DNA of 64,000 nt, taken from positions 25,988,954-26,052,953 of the forward strand of contig JACDQD010000005.1 in the NCBI GenBank assembly GCA_019843655.1, given 5' to 3'. The notes beneath the pieces were generated by a model. The model made no database searches. It was not told the origin of the DNA and saw only the letters and a list, made by a program, of their open reading frames with translations. This DNA comes from Lethocerus indicus (Eukaryota; Arthropoda; Insecta; Hemiptera; Belostomatidae). The position numbers and the translations under genes were made by a program. This document shows, in pieces, positions 26,717 to 38,838 of this stretch. The first letter of the stretch is position 1. Each line of letters begins with the position of its first letter.

Positions 26717-26927
26717 GCAACACTCTCAGGGGGTGCTAGTTTATCGGTGCAAGTGCACCCAACGAACTTTAGTTGAGTACATTTCCGCACCACCCTAAGG
26801 GGGCGCTAGTTTATCTGTGCAAGTGCACTCAAAGGACTTTGGTTAAGTACATTTCAGGGGGGCGCAAGTTTCACAAAAATCGTTCGTTGAGTGCACTTGA
26901 TATATTAGCGCTACCTGAGAGTGCTGC
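26717..26927. mobile_element. Short TIR element (MITE-like) with internal repeats
   Basis: The ends are GCAACACTCTCAGG (26717-26730) and the inverted CCTGAGAGTGCTGC (26914-26927), matching at 13 of 14 positions. Inside are two direct units about 70 bases apart starting at 26729 and 26799 (GTGCTAGTTTATCGGTGC and a near copy), a partial third at about 26858, and an inverted copy near the right end that shares the GTGCAC-AACGAAC motif. It is non-coding and lies next to a copy of the dispersed family at 26945, so the two may form one composite unit. Confidence 0.45.
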
Positions 26928-26944
26928 GGCAATGAACTTAATTT

Positions 26945-27223
26945 AAGTTCGTTGGGTGCACATACACTGATTAACTAGATTACTAAAAACAGACTTTTTT
27001 CAATAAATTTTGGATCAACAGTAAATCCTTTGTGATCGTAAATACACAATAGGTTTCCTGACATATATTTGGAAATCAGAACCTAATAGTTGAGACCAGT
27101 TGTGTGATCATGTATATATTTGACCGATAATCCGACAGAGACTTAACCAGCGAGAGAAAACAGAAATACACCAAATCTACCGTATTCCATCCCCTCGCAG
27201 ACCACAAAACAGGTATTCTAAAC
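26945..27223. repeat. Dispersed repeat family, copy 2 (most complete)
   Basis: It runs from AAGTTCGTTGGGTGCAC through the module shared with copies 1 and 4 (the inverse of TATTGTGTATTT) to the end module CAGCGAGAG...CAGGTATTCTAAAC. The flank after it (CTAATAA) matches the flank of copy 1. No coding capacity. Confidence 0.5.
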
Positions 27224-27561
27224 TAATAAATTGTCGTAATAAGCGTTGAACTATTTATACCGTGAAATATAATTCAGTGTTGTTAATTTCGTATTACGGG
27301 GTCCGAAACGAGGAAACCGAGCTCATTAATGCCTGGGCACAAGATTCTGGGACCTTATACTCGGGAAAAATTGCCACCGAAAGGATATCCATAAACCGTT
27401 TATGACTCGTTTATGGCGCCTCGGGCGACGACCGCGAATCGTAAATGTTCTCATTGACGAGGGTGTCGAATCGCGGGGAATAAACGCCTTTAATACCGAA
27501 AATGCCGATAGTTGACATTTTAATAATTCGCCTCACTCGATCGACCGTTTCCCCGGAAAAC

Positions 27562-27634
27562 GGAGAGCGGCAGAGAGTGAGAGCGAGAGGGAGGGAGGGA
27601 GGGAGAGGGAGCGAGAGATAGAGAGAGAGAGAGG
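27562..27634 (+). repeat. GA-rich low-complexity tract with (GGGA)4
   Basis: A purine tract containing four GGG runs separated by single A residues at 27589-27603, the tightest G-quadruplex motif in the window, followed by a GA dinucleotide run. It lies within a GC-rich island (27290-27780). Confidence 0.6.
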
Positions 27635-28170
27635 GTAAATAGGGATTGACAATGTCAGTAAATTTTAATTTATCGGGTCCGATCGATGGCCCCTCGTAAC
27701 CGGGGTTAGCGTTTCAATTTATTCCCCCGGCAGCCTCGGATTTATACTTGACTGCGCGTATATGTCACTAAAGGTAGGACGCACCATCGGACCGCGGTCG
27801 GATTGATCGCAATGGAGCAATGACCTCTCCGGGTTTTTGAATTTAGTTTCACGCCGAGTTTCACTGCCGGCTGCCTGAACGTGGTACATAAAAATGTGAA
27901 TCGGTTCAAACGATACGTCTGAATATTAGACCCAACTCCTCCATTGAATATCACTCTATGAAATGTTGTTATAAGTGTTATTATTTCAGTTAATACGTTT
28001 CATAAAACATCACAGCTTTTCCACTCAGGACCGTACTAACGGGGTTGTAGGTCTCGCGAAGTTGTTAAAAGCCAAATGTGGGTATTGTTATACAGAATAT
28101 GAAATCAACGATTAATAGTATTTGAATCATACTAATGCCCATTTTAGGTATGTGCTACACTGTTATACGA

Positions 28171-28198
28171 TAATTAATGGATCTTAATCCATTAATTA
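28171..28198. promoter_or_regulatory. Inverted repeat (12-bp arms, 4-base loop) with homeodomain sites
   Basis: TAATTAATGGAT is paired with its exact complement ATCCATTAATTA across CTTA. Each arm contains TAATTA, a core homeodomain site, and the centre contains TTAATCC, a Bicoid/Otx-type site. The arrangement suggests a regulatory element in AT-rich intronic sequence. Confidence 0.35.
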
Positions 28199-29439
28199 CA
28201 ATACGGTTCATCCGAGGTATCCTCCGGAAATATTACCCGTAAGATTTAAGTAACAAAATCTTCTGCTGTAAAATCAAAACCGTTGTACATCGAACGTAAA
28301 TTAGCGTGGTCATAGGAGTCAGTTACAATTTTAACAAGTGACGTAAAGCGGGGGTGATTATATCCTCGGTCCCTCACTAACTGCGGCAGAAAGTAGCTGC
28401 AAGATCCGGGAAAGCAAATAAGAAATGGTGTGTTCGTTTTAAGCCATTAAGTCTTGTATATCAGTTTCTCGGGGGAGCGTTACGCACAAGCTCACTTCTG
28501 AGGCTAATGAGTATCGGAAATTGTAATTTCGGTAACGACTCCTCGGCTTAGAGTGTGGCGCGCGAGTGTGCGTGTGTGGGTCTTGGAATACGAGGACGGG
28601 AGGAAAAGAATGGAACTTGATACCGGGAGGAATACTGGGAAAGAGGTTGGGTACGGTACGATATGAGGGTGGAGATTGGGGCGCATAGTTGGGCGGTGTC
28701 GGCTTACAGATATTGAATTGATCTCCGGCTACGAGAATCTGAGCCGCACCGAATAAACAGCTGCCGACTGCATACCAACGGAAAACGTTCGGCCCAATTT
28801 TTAGTCCAACCCTTTTCAAGTTTAAAATTACAAGAGACAATATTTTGAACATTACTCGCGACTTGTTCCTGTCGGGATAGAACTTAATGTGTAGCTACCC
28901 CGAGATTTTTGCAGTTGTCTCAGGGCTAGATTATTTTAAATTATAAAATAAAATAATAGTAATAGGTAAATTATGTTTACTCAAATTATACGTTTTATTA
29001 ATTATATTTATAATAAACCCTTAATGGTCACTTCCCCAAATGTAATAATTATAGTAAAATATTAATTTAAAGTATTTCTTTGTAAATGCCATGATTCTTC
29101 GTTCTCTATTTTTCTGCCTAGGCACACCTATTTGATGTTCGTTTAGACCGGTTTTGACTTCTGGACATTCTAATCAGTAATTCTAAACATGTACAAATTG
29201 AAAAATTCATTCCAGTGTAAACAGTTCTTCGGATGTAATACATTTACTGCAATCTCTTAAGAATTAGGAGCGTAGATTTATTAGTATCTTGAAAATTAGT
29301 AAAACTATTGCCCACTTCGAGTTGGCTAACTTGTTCCTTTTACATGAAATAAATTAAAATCCCCAAATCATAATTTTATTTGTAATAATCTGAAAGACAA
29401 TTGGCCCGCATATGTTAAATTTCTCTGTAGCGACGACTG

Positions 29440-31260
29440 AAATGGATTGAAAGGGAAACGGACGACTGCATCGTAAAGGGGACCGAATCACCGGAATCGG
29501 TTCGGACGGAGAGTTTTTTTCTGTTTCCACAGAAAGGGACATTGAAAGAGAAATATCTGTCCGGCGGATAAAATATGAATTTCATGACCGTGGTGCTGGA
29601 AGTGGGAGGGGGGGGCCGATTTAAACGGGAAGAGAGCGCGAGACATATTGGGGCGGCCCCGTAGCTTTATCAGTCTATGAAGTAAGAACCCAACTGGAAC
29701 TCACCCCCTCCGATAGGGAGGTAGTAGTGGCGCGGCTATTGGGCTCTAATATCTGAGGGGCCCCCGGACCAGGCTTCCCGCCAATCCAAAAGGCATTTAT
29801 CTTTTCCCGCCAACCGATAGCAAGTGGGCATGTACATTGAAAGATACACACCGATTTCTTTGTTGAGTGGCTGAAATGTGCCATACAGCACAATTAACAG
29901 CATCTACCCATTTATAATCAAATTTATCACTGTGAAACGTGAATTGTGAAATCATTACTATATTAATTATTCATATATTATATTCTTGTACTTTTATTCG
30001 GTCTACGTTCGCTCGAATAGTTCTATTGTAAAACGATATCGAATATAATCAATAACGTCTTTGTGGCTAGTCTGGATGGAGGGAAGCCTATACCATCGTA
30101 GAAAGTAAATATAATTAGCATTGTGATTATTATACACAGTATATAATAATATTCGATGAGATAAATTCAAAACGTTTTATATTAGTATTTAATAATTTCC
30201 TCCATAATTTCGCCAATATCAATTTATTCGATATTTTTGAAAATATATAAGGTGTACATACACATTCATAATGAAAGAAATTGTAAGCACTTTTGTTAAT
30301 CAAATAAAACGTTCAATATGGATAATTTAAAACTCATTTTGTAAATATTCCTGTATTATTCTGCTGTAATAAGGACTTTTTATACTTTTTATATAAACAT
30401 TAAGATCATTTTTAGATTTTTTTTAAGGTTTTACAAAAGAGGGGCCACGGGGCTAATACTGATAAACGATTATGCTCGGGATGCGTGAACGGGGAGAAAG
30501 AAACCGATAATATAAAGTCTGGAATATACGATTGTGGCTTTTACGCCTCCAACAATGCAGTGAATGCGTACTTCGATTTTATCTGACATCATAACGCAGC
30601 AGCGAAGAGTGCCAAAGGTGGCTAGGGCTTCCTAACTTAGGGATTAGAATACGCCGGATATCTAGTATATTGTTTATTTTTCAACAGTCACAATGGTTAT
30701 TGTGAGGGTTAAATATCTTAATAAAAATCCAGTGACGTATTTCGTGAAGATTAGTAATTTTAAAGTTGTCTAGAAGTAGAAGCAGAAAATATTTTTTTTC
30801 TCCAGTCTTCAATCACGCTTAATTCTTAACTTAAAACTTAAAAAGGAAATACTTCTAAAGGACGAGGAGAAATTATCTTGAAAAGTATTAAGTCGAATTT
30901 CATTTCGAGTAAGCTAAGTAGGTCTATCGGAAATGATTAACTTCGTAAGTCCGACTTAACATCCAACCGGTTTGAGTTCAAGTTGAAATATCGGCTGCGA
31001 AACTAAATTTCGATCACTGGGCGGAAGCGGGGAATCAAACGGCGATTAGGGCTGCGATCGGGGCGACATTAGCCCCGCGGACCGTCCACTAAAACCGGCC
31101 TACAGCCTCGGCCCGGTCAACTAATAACCCAACTTTATGGCGCCGGCTCCACTCGTGTTGATACGTTCGGCCGATCAAACCCAAATCGAGATTTGGCACA
31201 CGCTCCGTGCGAATGGAGCCGGCCGATTATAACGGGAGTAAACAAATTTGCTGGGGATTT
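29440..31260. other. Islands at 29440-29830 and 31010-31260 flanking AT-rich sequence
   Basis: The interval 29900-30800 is very AT-rich. The islands contain GGGGCC/GGCCCC motifs and no credible frame. Confidence 0.28.
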
Positions 31261-31407
31261 TCTTGATTTAGCGCCCCACCGTGATATTGCACATTGAAAA
31301 TCATGAAGAACTAAAAATGATTATCAACGATATATCTGACTGACTGTTACTGTTGTAGACTTGATTATTGGGGATGATTTTTTTTAAATTTATTGGAAAC
31401 TAAAACT

Positions 31408-31723
31408 GTAGATTTGTTGTGTTTCTGTCTCCTCTCGCTGGTTTGGTCTTTTGCCAGACCGGTTTCGGCTGCTCGCCGCTGCACTGTCACTGTCACTTGT
31501 ACTGTTTCTTAGAAGTCATAAGCCTGATAAGCTGACAGTACAAGTGACAGTGACGGTGCAGTGACTATGCCCGAAAAACATCCCAAGTGACTAACACCGC
31601 TACTGAAGATGGCGAACAGCCGAAACCGGTCTAGCAAAAGACCAAACCAGCGAGAGGAGACAGAAACACAACAAATCTACGGTATTCCAACCCCTTGCAG
31701 ACCACAAAACAGGTATGTTAAAC
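31408..31723. mobile_element. Dispersed repeat family, copy 3: long hairpin form
   Basis: The outer arms at 31408-31471 and 31617-31680 are about 64 bases with about one mismatch (arm start GTAGATTTGTTGTGTTTCTG). A second nested inverted pair, CACTGTCACTGTCACTTG with its complement, lies at about 31482-31504 and 31536-31560. The right side continues with the family end CAGGTATGTTAAAC. The transcript of this region would fold into a long hairpin. Non-coding. Confidence 0.6.
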
Positions 31724-31889
31724 GAAACTAAAACTAGTATTGTGAAACAAAAATGAAAAAGTAATTGCTTTTTTTACGGCAGTACAATTACAAACTTATT
31801 TTAACTGAAAGGGAAACTGACGAATCTTCGGAACCACTGCTTGTACTATGATCTTACCGTGTACTTATAGTACTTGTATATTCTAGTTC

Positions 31890-34800
31890 AAGACCGGGGT
31901 GATCTATAATGTAACGGTAAGGGGGTGGGGCGGTGCGTGCAATTGTTGGGGCGAACAAGGGAGAACCGCTCAGGAATAATCCCCGAGATTAATGAGCGGT
32001 CTGGCGACTTTAACCCAGTCGCCGGCAACTTGTTGAGCAACAAGTTTATCACGCCCCCACTTAAACCTGTCCCGCCCCTTATTCGCTAGCCATCTTTCAG
32101 CCGGCTCCAAAATATAAATCTAACGACCGCTCTATTAGGTTGAGCCAGACAATTTAAATAGTCGCCCCAATTTATGCATGGCGACGCACACGGGCCAACC
32201 CTCCCACCCCGCCCCACCGCGAGGGCCTGAACAGCCACCTCGATTCATCTTCCGGATCTCCCCGACATGTTTATGACCAGCTAGATCCCGGCTATACCGA
32301 GCGGGATGAATAATCCCGCTTAAAACAGATGCGCTAATTACTCCACTAGCCGGTACATTACCCACTATGCCGAAGATTTCTGAAGTAAGTGGTGGAATCA
32401 AAGAAGGGTGAAAGAAAGTATTCAATCAAAATCAATAATTAAGAGGAAATATTACGAATTTGTTTCCACTACTGGTATACAATTCAGTCTAGCGAGAAAA
32501 AACAATCGTATTGCTAGAAACCCTTTTACTAACTGCCTCGTGACTATCCATGAGTGAATTTAGAAACTTTTACTCCATTCCGAAAACTCAGTACAAACGT
32601 CCGCGAAAGGGCAAAAAATACGCGATATATCAGTATTCATTTGTAATCAATTTTATTTCGAAGTTTCAAAATTGATTGTCAAATTACTTTCATCTGCGTT
32701 CAACTTGCTTTTTTTATATCTTTCTGCTAGACCGAATCGTTTCAGTTAAATGAAATTATTTATGAAAAAAACTAGGTTTGGGTATCTAGATATATAATAA
32801 TACTCTTAATTTTCTGAAATATGTATAAATAAATTTGGGGTTGTATAAATACAAATTTGAATAGATAAGTGAGTTCATCTTCATCTTTATTAATCATTAT
32901 ATTGGGAGCTATTAAAATTCTCATAATTATAACATAAATTACGGGCTCCTAGAATTAATGTTTGTAGAATGTGCACATGCGACGTCGAAAGGGTTTATGC
33001 GGGCCGTTCGATTGTAAAATACCGTAGCGAAGTTACGTGTCGGACGGGGCGGGGGTGTACTGACAAAAATTAATTTTCATAAATCAAGCGCCGCGGAGGA
33101 TTGATCCGGTGGAGTCTATTAGAAAAGGGGCGGGCTTGCGAGTTTGGAGGGGGTTAGGGGAATTGTTAAACGGGGCGAGTTTTTTTCGGGCACTATCAAT
33201 CTTGTCGGTTGGCGTACAAACAGCATCTGCTCGGCCAAATATTGGCCCGGCGAAAATAATACCGGGCCGGCGGGTTCAGGGAGGGCCCTCCGTCTCAATT
33301 GGCCCCGAGGAGCCGCGTTCAAGTCATCAGTCACTCTTCGCCTCCTCATTCTTATAACCATCTAATCCCCTTTTTCAATTATTCCCCGTCCAATTTGCCC
33401 ATCGATACGTCAGTAGTTTCACCTTCCCCTCGGCCACCGCCAATCCTCCCAACCTGATATTCTAAACCGACGCTAGATTAGCAGAATGAATTTTTTTTAA
33501 ATACCCAAAATCGGTGAGCGGTAAGCTACGAAATCGAATACGTAATAAAAAGATCCACTTTACTTATTGAATATTTATAACGGTGACTTCAATCTAGATC
33601 TTATTAATTTATGTTTCCTTTAGTTATATTGCATATGAATTCGAACCCATTGACAAACACTAAATTAATATTAATATTGATTTTTCTTTAAATTGTAAAT
33701 TTCATTGATTCGTGTAACTAAACCATCAAATTAATGTATATAATATCGTTCTTTTAAATTAAGAAAAATGCATTAAGTCGTTTAGCAGTGGTGTATAACA
33801 GCGGCGGTGTTTTTTTAAACATTAATTTAATAAATGTATGCAAAATTTTGTTGAGGTAAGACTGGTGAGAGTTAATTATATTTATTTACTCCAGAACCAG
33901 CGATACAACTTTTTCATGTGAAATCGCTAGTATAGGAATGTTGCTTTGCAAATGCTCCATGATTCCAAATATTATACATATAATTAAACTGATAAATTAA
34001 GTGCAGTATGTTGCGCGTGAACAATGAAAATGTTATTTTCTATCAGGAATAAGTTATAATGAGACTAGCCGGTATCATTCTGTCTGTTCTCTCAGTCACC
34101 TGTTATCCCGACATTTAAAAGACGATCCGTCAAAGCGGACATTAATGTCACGCCTAATTTAGATCGTGAAATCCGAGAAATATTTGGCATTTTCTAAAAG
34201 GATAAGCTTTAACATTTTAACAAAATGACGTTTGAACGTGAGGTATAAATTTCCCTGCATTAATAAGTCTTCGAGGGGATAAAGGAATCGATGCGGCGGT
34301 CGTTTATACTTCGCTTATCGTTTTGATCGTTTTTCAATAAAAGAAGCAATATTTTTTTTATTCGACGTATTGTAACTGGTAAAGCTGCCCTTATCTGGCG
34401 ACATTTGCCTCAATAAACGTCTCTCTTATTTTTTTTTCATAATGCCTCCCTGTAATAAACAGGCTTTAATGACGCCCGGTCAGCATACATCACTGATCCC
34501 TTATCTGTGACGTGTCCCTTCGTTTATGTACATTCAGGTTAAATAAATAGGTTCGCCACAATTTTGTATCCCTTCTGTAATGAGCAGTGTGTCAAGGGGG
34601 AAATCGAGATTGGTGGCGACATCTTTATTTTACATCAGTTCATCGTTGGCGCTTAATCACTAAAAGTATGACTTCATAAACTAACCTAACAGTGTCCAAC
34701 ATTTGCCAGTGTCCGAATCACTTTCCCTCCAAAATAAGTTCAATACGTTTGGTCGAAGGTATTTTTCGCCATGTTTTAGGTTCCGTGTTTTTCTTGATAT

Positions 34801-35419
34801 AGACCTTAACGATAGTAATTTTATCCTTTCCTTTCGAGTTTTTTCATCGTAGGATTCAAAATTCATGATTAGTTTATTACTAACTTCCAGTACGACCGTG
34901 TAGCACTGTGGTGTGAACCTCGGGCATCACGTGTTCATCCGCCGCCTGTCGTAGATTCTTCCTGGTTCAGATGAATAACAGAGCTACTTTCAGTAGAAAG
35001 GTTCATTATCTTCCAAACTGCATTGGGTGTGAACAGCTTATGCTCTGTATTTATATTGTTATATTAGATTATTTTTTACAGGGAATAAGCTGTTAATTTC
35101 TTGGCTGGAGGTTTCTTAGCACAGTTTAAGCCCACGGGATTTGCTTAGACATTCGTTAAAACTGTTTTCTTGCTTCATAAAACCTAATCACGGGAGATTG
35201 TAAATCCTTTTCATCATTTATTTACAGTCCTCAGTGATGTTCATTCAATTACATATTTTTCTGTACTGTTCAAAATATCAGAAGGCTGTATCAACATTCG
35301 TCACTTGTGAAGTCCATAGTTAGCCAAATTAATGTTTAAGGCAGTGAAGTTTCACGAAAACACTCTAATAATTGAGTTTCTGATAAGGCGGTCCGAATAT
35401 CATTAGCTGGAAAGTAAAT
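31890..35419. other. Islands at 31890-32400 and 33020-33480, then AT-rich tract
   Basis: The second island is open on both strands over 33109-33365, again without motifs. A donor-like GAGGTAAGAC at 33852 is embedded in AT-rich sequence that shows no exon. Confidence 0.28.
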
Positions 35420-37279
35420 CCGAGCGATGTCAGGTAGGTTTGAAACGGAAGGAGGGGGGCGCCACCCCCGCCCCTACCACCGCCACCAGGAGGGAGTGAA
35501 CGCGATTATTCAAGTGAGGTTGCCGAGTGACGGCCTAATATCTGCCCCAGCCCCCAACCCAATAATACCGAAGTCTCCGAAGACGAGCCTCCCCCCGCTT
35601 CCGAGGGTAATCCACCCCATTATACATATCTCGCCCGAACAGCGACGACATCCCCACTCCCTCTCCCGGCTCGGCTTCTCAATCCGGCCTACTTTATCGC
35701 CCTCCTGGGGGGGTTGAAAAAAAGTTTTAATTGTCCTCCCGCCTCGGGGGGTGGAGCGGCGTTACAAAAGGAAACCGAGACCCCCAATTGAAAACTCTTA
35801 TAACGAATTAATGGCTCGGATACGTCTCTAATGGAAGTACATCCACCGTAAAATTCCCTTCACGCGGTCCTCGTTTTATTTAAACAAAAAAATTAATTCC
35901 TTACAATTATAGATATCGCCAACTCTAATTATAACAAAATTTTCTTAGAATATGCCGACTGTTATCCTGATGCGAGCTTCTTTTCACTAAATGGCTGATC
36001 TTTAAGTGTTGGGAAAATAACAATTCTTCCCCGACTAAGAGTGCCTTAGAAAGTTTAGCGAGTATTATTTGTCGCGAACGAGCAATAAATTAAATACCGA
36101 GTTATTATATATTGGTTTACCTCTGCCCTTACCTTCCCAACTTATGCCTTTCACAATAAATTACCGAAAGAACGTTTATTCACCAATAATCGAAACCATC
36201 CCTTGAAACGCATTGCGCCTATGTGAGTCTCTGGGTCATTAGTACAAATATCAGTTTTATTATTTTCATAAAATAACATTACTGTTTTATTATAACATGT
36301 TTATTGCAAGAACGAGGACGGGTGAAATTCATATACATTCATTTATCAATATCGTGCTCTACTAATACATTCTATTAATTTACATCAATCAACTTTCTCA
36401 CTGTAATGAAATATTTTTTTTAAAAAATTAACAATCAATGACGACAATTCGCCGAGTTTCATCGCATTATTACAGCTTATCCCTTTCTGTTTCTGGTCAA
36501 GACCCGGCCTTATCTTTTGGTGAAAAGGTCTTTTGAAAAAAGATTTTTTAAAGTTTTAATTGCCCCGGGGATAAGCGAAATGGAAACTGAGCGGCGAATT
36601 CAAAACTTTTAGCGAAATAATGTTATCCGTTGGAAACAGTCCAGTGTAATTGTCAGTTAAATTGTAATATCGGTAATATATACTGACTTTCCAAGAATTC
36701 GGAATATAATAAACTCATTTAAAGGTGCTAATTGTGTCAGTCCTGAAATTCTGTTATCCAGAAATAGTAGTTTCAGTTGAAACATCGTCGCTAATATTAT
36801 TTAAATAAATGACGAATTGAATTTACGTCCGAAAGAATGTGACTTTTGCAGGAAATAATGAGGAATATTTCAATGTTTAACTTTATTTAGTTTCAGTTAC
36901 AATGATAAAATTCGGGTCACGAACGTCGGGTGAAAATTGTGCTGTCAACATAAATTTTTGACCTGTTGTCTAATATTTGCACTGAAGTAATCTCTTAAAT
37001 ATGGTACACGCCATCCGTCTTATTAGTAATGAAGGATTAATGAAAGATGACTGATAAGTCATATACTCACATTGAACAGTGTTTGTTGTTTGTGCATTTT
37101 ATTTCTTACCATAACACGTTTTGGCTGTTAAAAATTATTAAACTCGATCTTTCCATATCAGATTTAAATAAAATAATGGGTTTGTTTTCAGTAACGATTC
37201 CTGTCCTATATAACTGATTAATTGTATCGAGATAATTTCATATAAGCAATGTTCCAGTTACTGGAATTGACTCTCCATA
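35420..37279. other. Island at 35420-35780, then AT-rich tract
   Basis: The island has a proline/serine-rich plus frame (35427-35717). Just before it, TCAG followed by GTAGGT (about 35433) resembles a donor. The rest is AT-rich with nothing recognised. Confidence 0.28.
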
Positions 37280-37520
37280 ATGTTAGCCGGCGGGCATCGC
37301 GTTTGTCTCATCGCTTTCTGGCAAGTGGGGTTAAGCGCAGGAGCATAATCGTTAGGTGGGAGCACAACAGATACTTACCACGAAAGGTCCACCTTAAGGC
37401 CGGCAGGGGTTTACCTGAACCCTGACGTCACCCTAGCGTGACGACATTTAGTAGACCTATCCGCAGGAGCGTAACAACATCCCGGCCCCCTCCCGGCCGG
37501 CAACAAAGCACGCACGGTGT
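37280..37520. other. GC-rich island with CRE and minus-strand donor; possible promoter/first exon
   Basis: This island is CpG-containing and has no convincing frame. On the minus strand, CGTG followed by GTAAGTATC at 37379/37378 is a near-perfect 5' splice site. An exon running from the island down to 37379 on that strand would carry the CRE inside or just upstream of it. The product, if any, is unknown. Confidence 0.25.
37423..37430. promoter_or_regulatory. Full CRE palindrome TGACGTCA
   Basis: A perfect cyclic-AMP response element, the known binding site of CREB/ATF bZIP factors. A half-site-like GTGACG follows about 10 bases later. It lies within a GC-rich island (37280-37520) that also carries a strong minus-strand donor at 37378. 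An 8-mer occurs by chance about once in this length, so context is the only support. Confidence 0.3.
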
Positions 37521-37550
37521 TACTTAACTTGCAAGTTTATCAGCCGGAAA

Positions 37551-37593
37551 ATGGAAATAGTAACCAGTATTTTTATCCTTTTGTCTCTTACAG
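37551..37593 (+). other. Candidate leader exon or small secreted ORF start (alternative: splice acceptor)
   Basis: The ATG at 37551 has a good start context (GAAAATGG) and encodes MEIVTSIFILLSLT, a compact signal-peptide-like stretch. It is followed by ACAG then GTACGG, a moderate donor that would leave a phase-1 intron, the same phase as the leader exon at 51981. If unspliced, the frame runs on for 64 codons to 37745 and reads like a short secreted polypeptide with one cysteine. The same bases also form a good acceptor (a T/C tract ending TCTCTTACAG), so a non-coding exon could begin at 37594 instead. These readings cannot all hold. The position at the edge of a CpG-rich island supports some 5'-end role. 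Confidence 0.2.
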
Positions 37594-38129
37594 GTACGGC
37601 TCAGTTTCATTGGCCGTGTAACAAAACTTCCATTGCGCAACAACAACAAAAATTAAGATTTTTTAAACTGCAGATAAAAACGTATATTCCACACAATTTA
37701 CGTTCTTCTAATACAAGTAGCCCGTTTATTATTATTAGGCATTAAATGTACTGTTTATACTTAATAACACGGAGTTTGTACTGTTAACTGTAGGTTTAGG
37801 CAGTGGTACAATTTGATACATTTTAATTAAACTGTAACAAAAGTAACGGTTACATTACTAATGCGTTCGCTTATATTAAAAGCAGACTATCGTATTTTAG
37901 ACGTGATAATAATTAAATTGGGCACCTATAATCATACGATATAGTCTTAATATATGTACTTAACTCGTCATATGTTTTAATTATCAATTTTCCTAGTTTT
38001 GTGTCTGATTGTACACATTAATCGTTCTTTCACCTTACGGTTTTCATTTAATAATATATCATTAATTGCTATCATTAATTTGCCGATTTATTTTATATAT
38101 AGTTGTTGTTTTCACGTGACAAAATATTT

Positions 38130-38810
38130 TCGTTCGACTATAGGCAAGGGCGAGGGCTCCCCGGGGGCCATCGGGTGGGTCGGCCACAACGTTAAAACGG
38201 CTTCGGTCTTGGAGGGGTAAAGGAGGAGGAACGGGCGGGCTCTGATTATAAAGCGGTTCCTTCATGATAATAGCGGGGAGTTTGGCCGTGTAGTCGGGCA
38301 TCCAGGAGGGCGGCGCCCGGCCCCCGCCCCCCTCGTGTTGTCGGGTGGCACACTTCCAAACCACTCGTTAGCCCTCCTGCCATTAGCAAGGGCCACCGAC
38401 AGAGCCACCGCCCGCTAATTTATATTATTCTGGTGCGAGGGGGGGGGGGCGCTCCCGCCGCCGCCGCCACGGGACATCGTCCCTACACTGGCTCTGCCCC
38501 GGGGCCCGTGTTCCGTCCTCCCGCCCCCGACCCCGCCACCGCCCCTCCATCTCCATCTCCTCCCAAACGGTACCTGATCAACACCTTAACCAAATTTATG
38601 GGCGGCCACCTGGCAAGCGCTGCCCGAACGCCTCAAAAAGGAGAGCCGCCCTGTCTTCCCGGATTAAAATATATAATCCGGGCCTCAGGCCAGGGTAAGA
38701 AACAGTGGCGCGAATCAGTGGGCATAACAAAATGGATACCGGGGCCGGGTTAATACAATATCCGATCGACCGCAAATATACCGGCCGGAAAAAGGAGGCC
38801 ACTTTGCAAA
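38130..38810. other. Strong CpG-rich island upstream of the candidate promoter
   Basis: Dense CG dinucleotides, an 11-base G run at about 38440, a (CCG)n tract just after it and a long C-rich stretch to about 38570. Frames open on both strands here (38433-38753 plus, 38062-38364 minus) reflect low stop-codon content and are proline/alanine/glycine-rich, so I do not call them genes. Confidence 0.35.
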
Positions 38811-38838
38811 ACTTCTATAGTCCGGTTTTCATATAGGC

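Larger units (their letters stand above)
27290..29439. other. Island at 27290-27780 then AT-rich tract
   Basis: The island carries the quadruplex tract. A second GC-rich patch lies at about 28540-28760, where a 137-codon minus frame is proline/serine-rich. The homeodomain-type inverted repeat is at 28171. Confidence 0.28.
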
